This document shows positions 7,501 to 10,764 of a stretch of 11,982 nucleotides of DNA, one piece after another. The stretch comes from Endomicrobium sp. Its GTDB lineage: Bacteria; Elusimicrobiota; Endomicrobiia; Endomicrobiales; Endomicrobiaceae. The stretch is from the NCBI GenBank assembly GCA_031277075.1, contig JAISLV010000021.1, positions 1-11,982 on the forward strand, read 5' to 3'. The position numbers and the translations under genes were made by a program. How positions within the stretch are numbered: position 1 is the stretch's first letter; each line of letters starts with the position of its first letter. The notes under the pieces were generated by a model that was not told the DNA's origin, ran no database searches, and saw only the letters and a list, made by a program, of their open reading frames with translations.

Positions 7501-9553
7501 AATAGCGGCTGTCGAGAAAGAGAAACTTGAAGCCGAAAAGGCGCGTATAGCCGCAGAAAAACTCCGTAAAGAAAACGAGCTGAAAGCCGAAAAAGAAGCT
7601 GAAAGAGCGCGCCAAAAAGAATTGAAAGCCGAACAGGCTAAATTAGAAGCCGCTGAGAAAGAAAAAATAAAAGCCGAAAATGAACGTCTTGCGTTAGAAA
7701 AAGCCGAAGAAAAACGGAAAGAACTTGAAATCAGGCGCATGAAAGAAATACAAGCGGCTGAAGAAAAAAGAAAAATTGAAGCCGAGCTTGAAGCTAAACG
7801 TTTGGAAACAATAAAACGCGCCGAACTTGAAAGAATGAAACTTATTGCCGAAACAAGAAAATCCGCAAAGACCGACAGCTCTGAAGATAAGGAAGAAGCA
7901 AAGAAAATTGCGGAACTTGAAGAAAAAGCAAAACAAAAATCATTAGAAGCCGAGCTTGCGGCAAAAAGAGCCGAAGAAGAAAAAAATAGAATAATTGAGA
8001 AAGAACGCCAGTTTGCCGCTGAGAGAGTAAAATACGAAGAAGAAAGAAGAAAAGCCATAGAAGAATCAAAACTGCAAGCGCAGGAAGAAGCAAAAATAAG
8101 AGAAGCAAAAAAACTTGCAGAGCTTGATAAAAAAGCAAAGCAAAGAGCGGCTGAAGCCGAGCTTGCGGCAAAAAAAGCTGAAGAAGAAAGGAAAATAAGA
8201 ATTGAAAGAGAGCGTCAAGCCGCTATTGAAAGGGCAAAATACGAGGAAGAGAGAAAGAAAGCTTTAGAAGAAGCGCAGGCAAAAGCTAGAGAGGAAGCTG
8301 AAATAAAAAGAGCAAAGAAACTTGCGGAATTTGAAGAAAAAGTAAAGCAAAGAGCGGCTGAAGCCGAGCTTGCGGCAAAAAAAGCCGAAGAAGAAAAGAA
8401 AATAAGAATAGAAAAAGAGCGTCAAGCCGCTATTGAAAAGGCAAAATACGAAGAGGAAAGAAAAAAAGCTATAGAAGAAGCAAAGGCAAGAGCGCAAGAG
8501 GAAGCGAAAACAAGAGAGGCGAAGAAAATTGCGGAACTTGAAGAAAAAGCAAGAATTAAAGAAGCTCAAAGGCTTGCTGAGTTTAAAGAAAAAGAAATGA
8601 GAAAAGCCGCTAAAGCCGAGCTTGCGGCAAAAAAAGCCGAAGAGGAAAGAAAGAGAAAAATTGAAAAAGAGCTTCAGGATGCTTTTGAGAGAGAACAATA
8701 TGAGGAAGAAAGAAGAAAAGCGTTAGAAGTGGCAAAATCTAAAGCTCAGGTAGAAGCGAAAATCAAAGAAGCCATTAAGATTTCTTCGATAGAAACCAGA
8801 GAAAGACAGAGAGCTTACCAAGCCGAGCTTGAGGCAAAAAAAGCCGAAGAAGAGAAAGAAAATGCGGACAAGCGGCGTGAAGACGAAGAGCCTCTGGATG
8901 AAAAAGAGCAAAAAACGAATGCTTTTGAAATAACTACCGAAACTAAAACAAAAGCCGCTGACGACAAAAAATCTGTCGCAGCTGATGAAAAGTCAACGGC
9001 GCAAAAAGACGAGTCGGTAAAAAAACGCGCTGAAGAAATTCAAAAGAAAGCCGTTGAAAAGCCAAAAGCTGAAGAACCTAAAAAACCGAAAGCTGAAGCG
9101 GCTAAAAAGCCGAAAGTTGAAGCGCCTAAAAAAACTGTTGAAAAAGCAGGGCGCGAGTCTGGGGAAATAAGCGATAAAGAGCTTGCAATAAAAAGGCAGG
9201 AATCTGAAAGCAGAATGTTTAAGCCTGTTATAAAAACTTTACGGGTAAGATTTATTTCTGGGAGCAGTTCCATAAGCGGTTTTTGGAAAAAAGAAATAAG
9301 CGCTTTAGCTAAAGAAATAAGCGCGCAGCCGTATAATAGAGTGTTGGTAGAGGCTCATACGGATTTGTCCGAAAGCAGCCCGAAACTTTTGTCAAGAATA
9401 AGAGCAAAAGCCGTTTATGAAGAGCTTATTAAATCTGGAATTCCCGCAGATAAAATTTCTTACGTAGGGTTGTCTAATATAATGCCTGCAAGTTCTAACG
9501 ATACTGAAGCGGGAAAAATGGCAAACAGAAGAGCGGATATTATTGTAGAATAA
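2..9553 (+). CDS. Giant autotransporter with Pmp/PATR passenger, internal barrel, coiled coil and C-terminal OmpA domain (5' partial)
   Basis: The frame is open to the left edge: codons before the TTG at 68 continue the same GGA-type repeat (reading IQFLGNNS then SSSGGALALDGS), so the start and signal peptide are outside the window. At least 3183 residues are visible, ending in TAA. Domain order is two beta-helical passenger blocks, an alpha-helical pore linker, an autotransporter beta-domain, a Lys/Glu/Ala-rich helix and an OmpA-like domain. Known biology: autotransporters pass the passenger through their own barrel to the cell surface, and OmpA_C domains bind peptidoglycan in the periplasm. 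Inferred role: a wall-anchored surface adhesin or cell-envelope bridge. No clear intrinsic terminator follows it. The fusion order is unusual because classical autotransporters end at the barrel. The frame is uninterrupted, so it is not a pseudogene. The exact function and ligand cannot be read from the sequence. Confidence 0.9.
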   Translation: MQFLGNNSIIFSSNTASSSGGALALDGSTMAFSGGSVLFTRNAATNTYSSGGAIYAVGGAIIEFKNTSLVFSSNAAIGKGGAIYTSNARANFLNNTGVSFFSNSANQGGAVFAAGSSNVQFSSNSSVNFSSNSANQGGAIYADGNSNVQFSGNSSVIFASNSANQGGVIYAEGSSNVQFSSNSSVIFASNTANDSGGAAYLENSSMNFGGSSVTFSYNSAENGGAVYLISNSMLTFSSGSAFFIGNNAYSYGGAIRLEDSTMSFSNMEEVVFTSNTANNDGGAVYVDKNGLLKFDNIRSLNFNNNRGAIYLHEKAKGVEFSAVNLNGKGNLAQDGGFLYANNKDIYINFSGGSAIFIGNKATNNGGVIYASNRALLKFSNIISTFSNNSSNLDGGALFLNNSTTTISNSTIFFSSNSAKSSGGAIYATNGANVQISSSNIVFSSNNASISGGAIYNNNATLNFSGSTVTFTGNIAASSGGAIYNAGSLVFAPFAGNNIVFTGNTAAVGNDIYQTASGTTAINGAGNVVINGGIAGEGLITKGGSGIFYINANSGGYLGTFTQDGGKTVVSSGSFGGTHNINSGSVLEFATGSAITGGSRYVLNNATMTISANNNLTFGGQISGSGLINKTGSGILNINGDNRGYSGTFTQSGGKTVVSSDSFGGAHNINNGSVLEFATGSAFTSGSSYNLNSATMTISANNNLTFGGQISGSGLINKTSILTLTLSGNNSGYKGTFTQSGGKTIVLNNSFGGAHNINGGELEFSTGSSITSGSSYNLNSATMTISANNNLTFGGQISGSGLINKTSGNTLTLSGDNSGYSGTFTQKGGKTIVSNKSFSGIFNINGGEIYFSTSANIGILNIGNASLNINVDFSSVKGAGTSYLHTSTATIGSNSQLKVSTVSVPQKIVGGSTTIMSADYTNEVIFSTIVGGDGNGYRFVWNGAEGNYTGWLIYGALPWNSYVNLYQNADTTGAIISLAQDIEARWKVDDEQFGIVAEKSFTLEGYNGVEYVINSTGLANKGFSLNKSSITIRNLSFENFARYDNTGGGAIAVSAGSTITFTDIVNFAGNSASVYGGAILNESSAIKFVGGNVKFTSNSAQNGGAIYAKTASTITFTGGSVDFTSNSASNYGGAILNESSAMNFVGGNVKFTGNSAKFSGGAIYNYSSNVDFANVSADFTGNTAVLGSGGAIYSAVNSLNFTSSSVKFAGNSAGLNGGAIYSHNSNVKFKNGSVEFTSNSAVTNGGAIHNYHSNIDFANVSVDFTSNSAKFGGAIYNEDSSKINFTSSILTFTGNIAASSGGAIYNTSGSTITFTSGNAAFTGNSAGYGGAIYIYYDLSRPLFTELYFKGVLTTFNNNTAQERGGAIYSNGALVDFANSDVHFTSNRADKGNGGAIYNTYGSTITFTNGNAAFAGNSAGSGGAIFNENKSTIKFTGSTITFTGNIAASSGGAVYNNNARLNFTGSTITFASNAALGAGGAIYNTYGSTITFAGGNAAFADNSAGSNGGAIANYNSTIIFTGSKAAFTGNIAASSGGAIYSNGALVDFSNSDVNFTSNSATGAGGALYFENAVADIGGSLIKFISNSALYKGGAIYAKNTSLNSTGSNFNFDGNNASNGGAAYLYGSTASFTNAQFSNNRALSGGGAVYINNSSAAFANASFINNVSSSGLGGGLYIENSWVSFVAESLPAVFRENFASGVSNAFYATGGNTYINFLVSSATSVEMYDSFELANGANFYFGGDGNFNLYGLASGSGNYIIDGKFNIKRSSFNAASLTNTADGVLNMDDGKVNVLNISSFTNYGEIKMEVFTNNTNDAIITANTFLYSSSTLSLDIFSDRFEGTRTVELIYYSDSSTGTFTLQVSSAYIDSSSLDYGELIPNWITLRLKGRGLKTNLSSIDGLNRNQSSAARAYDILSETTDEDGDLNDILNNLDNMQRNERYGEIKTALTQISGQFLANVIRSAALLSENGPVYSRLSSDGYNKAGNGLWVQPYYFSSINKGDGESPGDYKDSQTGILLGMDKAFSGNKLTLGIYGRYAKHSASQNYDNADISAAGLGFYGIYADSNLEIKGLFSETLDFYDTERKIGFVGYETIDRTARASFNSMTAGFDIEGAYNIELNSIIKLRPFAGFEMRNVSYAKIRESGAQSMSLAVSQGSYFRFAPRIGVGINSKSDKYFWYAGGEYKYLVSDSAPEIENSFENTDEKFTIIGSDEGTSAAGLKLGGAYSLSENIKLYANADYWLSSGYNGLYLGAGVRWLFSSLHLSPEEKAVAIAEKAKRKEEKAAAAAAEKEKRREEKAAIAAQKEKEKEEKAAAAAAEKEKKRIENEEEKRLKKEIESRNSVEKEQVKHIIKIQPEAKIDANKETLQKEEVLRKDESLTADEKPSPKQNENVKIIEKKRDSFDVLIQEEISKRRKLENIISGGEETEYDNRQSQVSFDENVKNRRMLRLQQSADEEERARLERERLEKQKSLKEEEKRKIKAEKEAEKARQKELKAEQAKIAAVEKEKLEAEKARIAAEKLRKENELKAEKEAERARQKELKAEQAKLEAAEKEKIKAENERLALEKAEEKRKELEIRRMKEIQAAEEKRKIEAELEAKRLETIKRAELERMKLIAETRKSAKTDSSEDKEEAKKIAELEEKAKQKSLEAELAAKRAEEEKNRIIEKERQFAAERVKYEEERRKAIEESKLQAQEEAKIREAKKLAELDKKAKQRAAEAELAAKKAEEERKIRIERERQAAIERAKYEEERKKALEEAQAKAREEAEIKRAKKLAEFEEKVKQRAAEAELAAKKAEEEKKIRIEKERQAAIEKAKYEEERKKAIEEAKARAQEEAKTREAKKIAELEEKARIKEAQRLAEFKEKEMRKAAKAELAAKKAEEERKRKIEKELQDAFEREQYEEERRKALEVAKSKAQVEAKIKEAIKISSIETRERQRAYQAELEAKKAEEEKENADKRREDEEPLDEKEQKTNAFEITTETKTKAADDKKSVAADEKSTAQKDESVKKRAEEIQKKAVEKPKAEEPKKPKAEAAKKPKVEAPKKTVEKAGRESGEISDKELAIKRQESESRMFKPVIKTLRVRFISGSSSISGFWKKEISALAKEISAQPYNRVLVEAHTDLSESSPKLLSRIRAKAVYEELIKSGIPADKISYVGLSNIMPASSNDTEAGKMANRRADIIVE
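305..652 (+). repeat. 87-bp in-frame tandem repeat (4 units, first 3 close)
   Basis: Units begin at 305, 392, 479 and 566, a period of 87 nt (29 residues). Units 1-3 all open with tcaaattcggcaaatcaagg; unit 4 is diverged. Unit 3 is a mosaic: its middle (ggcagctcaaatgttcag and onward) matches unit 1, while its end (ccgtaatttttgcg) matches unit 2. This points to recent recombination or gene conversion inside the array. Copy-number change would keep the frame and alter passenger length by whole beta-helix rungs. Confidence 0.85.
1560..2560 (+). repeat. PATR-like passenger repeats (four GYxGTFTQ units)
   Basis: Four units carry a GY-x-GTFTQ-x-GGKT core at about 1664, 1928, 2192 and 2453, spaced 264, 264 and 261 nt (88, 88 and 87 residues). 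Between cores runs the segment ATMTISANNNLTFGGQISG followed by SGLINKT. The motif resembles the autotransporter-associated repeat known as PATR (TIGR02601 family), which is linked to passenger transport through the barrel. The segments 2051-2158 and 2312-2419 are almost identical at DNA level. Confidence 0.75.
2570..3136 (+). other. Inter-passenger module resembling the start of a second passenger
   Basis: Repeat motifs stop here. The stretch contains the segments LPWNSYVNLYQNADTTGAII, FTLEGYNGVEYVINSTG and SSITIRNLSFENFARY, then the next GGAIAV motif. An opening strand followed by 'FTLEG...YVI...ITIRNLSFENF' is how many Pmp-like beta-helix passengers begin. It therefore looks like the N-terminal cap of a once-separate passenger embedded mid-protein. 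This is inference from pattern only; it could equally be a non-repeat spacer domain. Confidence 0.45.
3137..5060 (+). other. Passenger block B: second Pmp-type repeat array
   Basis: About 23 GGAI-type motifs (GGAIAVSA, GGAILNES, GGAIYAKT, GGAIYNYS, GGAIYNTY, GGAIYSNG, GGAVYINN, GGGLYIEN and others) alternate with FTGNSA, FTSNSA and FTGNIAASS. The array is denser and more regular than block A, with many almost identical units. Examples of long direct repeats are 3221-3300 with 3389-3468 (offset 168 nt) and 4175-4258 with 4430-4513 (offset 255 nt, about 5 differences in 84). All offsets are multiples of three, so recombination between copies keeps the frame. Confidence 0.85.
5690..6775 (+). other. 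Autotransporter linker and beta-barrel domain, internal
   Basis: A helical segment with AARAYDIL and LTQISGQFLANVIRSAAL (about 5715-5900) matches the linker that threads the barrel pore; 'L..LSG.....' helices are typical there. The barrel starts near NGLWVQPYYF (5954) and ends at LYLGAGVRWLF with the final Phe codon at 6773-6775, about 274 residues, the usual size for the family. Alternating aromatic strands, for example LTLGIYGRYA, AGLGFYGIYA, LRPFAGFEMR and YFWYAGGEYKYL, support a 12-strand barrel. The end has the aromatic C-terminal signature recognised by the Bam machinery, yet about 925 more residues follow. Confidence 0.85.
6794..9170 (+). other. Long Lys/Glu/Ala-rich helical (coiled-coil or single-helix) region
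   Basis: About 790 residues of K, E, A, R and Q follow the barrel, starting at SPEEKAVAIAEKAKRKEEKA. It opens with EEKAAAAAAEKEK-type repeats, then a 47-residue repeat (about 7442 and 7583, KAEKEAE[KR]ARQKELKAEQAK), then five 69-residue units. After about 8940 it becomes Pro/Lys-rich (KPKAEEPKKPKAEAAKKPK), a likely flexible hinge. The style resembles the TolA domain II helix and ER/K single alpha-helices. Because the barrel C-terminus faces the periplasm, this part should sit there. Helical content is inferred from composition. Confidence 0.8.
7949..8880 (+). repeat. 207-bp (69-residue) repeats in the helical region
   Basis: Five units start at gccgagctt at 7949, 8156, 8363, 8615 and 8822. 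Spacing is 207 nt except 252 nt between units 3 and 4, where 45 nt (15 residues, around EARIKEA/QRLAEFKEKE) are extra. Each unit reads AELAAKKAEEE, then R/KIRIE.ERQAAIE.AKYEEER, K.AIEEAKA.AQEEAK and KLAE. Nucleotide similarity is high between units 2 and 3. Slippage or unequal recombination would lengthen or shorten the periplasmic arm in frame. Confidence 0.85.
9215..9550 (+). other. OmpA-like peptidoglycan-binding domain at the C-terminus
   Basis: The last 112 residues fit an OmpA_C domain: a strand LRVRFISGSS, helix FWKKEISALAKEISA, then VLVEAHTD, LLSRIRAKAVYEELIKSGI, KISYVGLSN and NRRADIIV. The Asp of AHTD and the Arg of SRIRAKAV sit where the family binds the diaminopimelate of peptidoglycan, and the final NRRADI is the characteristic end strand. 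The loop after AHTD is short and lacks the usual GN.xxN, so the fit is good but not perfect. It would hold the protein to the cell wall. Confidence 0.85.
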
Positions 9554-9862
9554 AAAATCAAAAGATAAAAACGTCTTTTCATATACATCCTTATCTTGTT
9601 TGACTTTGCCGCTTTTGTTTTTTCCTCAAGGGATATGGGCGTCTCTTGTCCCTTGAGGACGTCTTCCAAAAATCCTAATGATACCCGAGCCTTAAGCCTT
9701 GAGACATTGTCTCTGGGCATTTTTTCATCAGAAAATTTGCCCGTCTTTGCTCTTGGGTGTCTCTAAAACCTGACTTGACCGCTTTTTTAAATTTTTGAGA
9801 TTTTTATATATAAAAGAGAGTTAAAAAAGGAAGAGAAAGAATAGATTAACAACACACGACAG
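9554..9862. other. Intergenic region downstream of the giant gene, no convincing gene
   Basis: It contains an 11-bp perfect inverted repeat (9623-9633 tcctcaaggga with 9649-9659, 15-nt loop), a gagacattgtctc near-palindrome at 9701-9713, several cgtct[ct]t words, and the left arm of a long-range inverted repeat (9763-9785). The last 80 nt are A/T- and purine-rich. A minus-strand frame of 86 codons (9460-9720) lacks a ribosome binding site and overlaps the giant gene's end, so I do not call it. A terminator for the giant gene is not evident: the hairpin at 9623 has no downstream T run. Confidence 0.5.
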
Positions 9863-9886
9863 ATGCTGAAACAAGTTCAGCATGAC
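9861..9886 (-). repeat. REP-like hairpin, left copy
   Basis: On the minus strand it reads gtc, then atgctgaa, a 5-nt loop, ttcagcat and ct. The stem is 8 bp (9863-9870 with 9876-9883). The same frame word set yields peptides such as LKQVQHD and PELVSGS, which I recall as spurious products of a widespread palindromic repeat in many bacterial genomes. It is the mirror partner of the copy at 10258-10283. Confidence 0.7.
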
Positions 9887-9922
9887 AGGCGCGGCAACGA
9901 TAGGCTTTGCACCCCATCGCCG

Positions 9923-10258
9923 TCGCCCAAAACTGACGCAAACGCGTCGCCCAAAACTGACGCGAATGCATCGCCCAAAACTGACGCGAACGCGTCGCCT
10001 AAAACTGACGCGAATGCGTCGCCCAAAACTGACGCGAACGCGTCGCCCAAAACTGACGCGAACGCGTCGCCTAAAACTGACGCGAACACACCGCCCAAAA
10101 CTGACGCGAATGCGTCGCCCAAAACTGACGCGAACGCGTCGCCCAAAACTGACGCTAATGCGTCGCCCAAAACTGACGCGAACGCGTCGCCCAAAACTGA
10201 CGCGAACGCGTCACCCAAAACTGACGCGAACGCGTCGCCCAAAACTGACGCGAACGCG
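9923..10258 (+). repeat. 24-bp minisatellite, 14 complete copies
   Basis: Fourteen uninterrupted units of 24 bp start at 9923 and run to 10258, where the right REP-like hairpin begins. Each reads SPKTDANA in one plus-strand frame (9863-10267) and GDAFASVL in a minus-strand frame. Unit boundaries form small hairpins (gacgc gaac gcgtc). There are no spacers, so it is not CRISPR. Of 13 substitutions from the consensus, 11 are at third positions of the SPKTDANA frame; the only residue changes are A to T in unit 7 and S to P in unit 8. No Shine-Dalgarno precedes the ATG at 9863, which lies inside the REP stem. Confidence 0.9.
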
Positions 10259-10283
10259 TCACCCTGAACTTGTTTCAGGGTCT
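10258..10283 (+). repeat. REP-like hairpin, right copy
   Basis: It reads gtc, accctgaa, a 5-nt loop cttgt, ttcagggt, ct: an 8-bp stem (10261-10268 with 10274-10281). Compared with the left copy it differs at two stem base pairs, and both sides change together, so pairing is kept. It sits in opposite orientation to the left copy and abuts the last 24-bp unit exactly. Confidence 0.75.
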
Positions 10284-10344
10284 CTTTCAGGGTCTATTTC
10301 AGGGTCTCTTTCAGGGTCTCTTTCATGCTCTCTTTCAGTGTCTG
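10273..10344 (+). repeat. 12-bp tandem repeat, 6 copies
   Basis: Units of tttcagggtctc start at 10273, 10285, 10297, 10309, 10321 and 10333. The first unit is itself the 3' arm of the right REP-like hairpin, and the last two are degraded (tttcatgctctc, tttcagtgtctg). The array therefore appears to have grown from the hairpin arm. The stretch after it to 10417 shows no gene. Confidence 0.85.
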
Positions 10345-10570
10345 CCTTTGCTTAGCTGCCTAGTTGCTTAATTGGAATGCAAAAACTTGTAAAAAAGCTC
10401 TAATCTGTGCGGTCGCCAAAGCGGTCAAGTCAGGTCTTAGGACGCTCTTCATTTTTTTCTTTGAACTGCCGCAAAATTTGCGGCAATGATGAAAATTGAG
10501 CTTTTTCCGCTTTTTTTTAAGAAAAAAAGGAAAAAATTGCCAATTTATAGACAAATAACAGACAAATAGT
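10345..10570. other. Intergenic stretch before the leader promoter
   Basis: No supportable gene. It holds the right arm of the long-range inverted repeat (10418-10440), a 19-nt palindrome tgccgcaaaatttgcggca at 10467-10485 with 9-bp arms, and an A/T hairpin around 10509-10530 (run of T, aag, run of A). The palindrome could be a protein-binding site or simply a hairpin; nothing adjacent decides it. Confidence 0.5.
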
Positions 10571-10597
10571 TTGACTTTTTTCAGAAAAAGATATAAT
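10571..10597 (+). promoter_or_regulatory. Sigma70-type promoter
   Basis: TTGACT at 10571-10576 is followed 15 nt later by a perfect TATAAT at 10592-10597; shifting the -10 to TAATAT (10594) gives 17 nt. Flanks are A/T-rich, as in strong promoters. Transcription should begin near 10604 and enter the small ORF and terminator, then, on read-through, the lipoprotein gene at 10765, which has no good promoter of its own after the terminator. Confidence 0.75.
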
Positions 10598-10633
10598 ATA
10601 AATAAAATATATTGTTTTGGGGAGTATTATTTT

Positions 10634-10681
10634 ATGGATGTAGAGCTTATAAGTAGACTAAACATATATTATATAGTATAG
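10634..10681 (+). CDS. 15-residue candidate leader peptide
   Basis: The ORF MDVELISRLNIYYIV ends in TAG. A strong Shine-Dalgarno, ggggag at 10619-10624, lies 9 nt before the ATG, and a sigma70 promoter lies about 30 nt upstream of that. The stop codon is 6 nt before the first arm of an intrinsic terminator. This order (promoter, short ORF, terminator, gene) is that of transcription attenuation leaders. The C-terminus is rich in Ile, Tyr and Val codons but has no run of a single amino acid. It may instead be a small membrane-active peptide or an untranslated part of a small RNA. Confidence 0.4.
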   Translation: MDVELISRLNIYYIV

Positions 10682-10687
10682 CGGGAG

Positions 10688-10719
10688 AAAAACGGCTATA
10701 AGTTGAAGCCGTTTTTTTT
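10688..10719 (+). terminator. Intrinsic terminator between leader ORF and lipoprotein gene
   Basis: A 10-bp stem (aaaaacggct at 10688-10697 with agccgttttt at 10707-10716) encloses a 9-nt loop and ends in a run of eight T (10712-10719). From the predicted start near 10604 this would make a transcript of about 115 nt. It lies 45 nt before the lipoprotein start, so it should limit or regulate expression of that gene. Confidence 0.8.
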
Positions 10720-10764
10720 ATTGCTAAAAACGCCTTAAGTTATTATCTAAACGGAGAAATTATT

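Larger units (their letters stand above)
9763..10440. mobile_element. Nested inverted-repeat element (MITE/REP-like composite), putative
   Basis: The ends are an inverted repeat: 9763-9785 and the reverse complement of 10418-10440 agree at 22 of 23 positions, with a perfect 18-nt core (acctgacttgaccgcttt). Inside lie two REP-like hairpins in opposite orientation, a 24-bp minisatellite and a 12-bp array. No transposase is encoded, and I could not make out a clear target-site duplication. The 62% GC minisatellite contrasts with the AT-rich surroundings. It may be a non-autonomous mobile unit or a repeat nest built in place; mobility is not shown. Confidence 0.4.

Noticed and set aside
6715..8911. 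Minus-strand Phe/Ser/Leu-rich frames opposite the coiled-coil region
   Set aside because: Shadows of Lys/Glu-rich codons (aaa, gaa) on the other strand; overlapping, low complexity and without ribosome binding sites.
6794..9170. A separate TolA or TonB-like gene
   Set aside because: It is in frame with the barrel with no stop, and there is no membrane segment or TolA C-terminal domain.
9460..9720. Minus-strand 86-codon frame
   Set aside because: It overlaps the end of the giant gene by 94 nt, has no Shine-Dalgarno before its ATG, and shows no recognisable domain; it runs through the inverted-repeat region.
9923..10258. CRISPR array
   Set aside because: Units are directly adjacent with no spacers, and no cas genes are present.
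9863..10267. Plus-strand SPKTDANA repeat protein as a real gene
   Set aside because: The ATG lies in a REP-like hairpin, there is no ribosome binding site, and a 24-bp period keeps several frames open automatically. The third-position bias is kept as a finding, not a gene call.
9882..10355. Second plus-strand frame through the arrays (Arg/Pro/Lys-Leu-Thr repeats)
   Set aside because: Open only because both arrays have periods divisible by three; it ends in the PELVSGS word typical of spurious REP translation.
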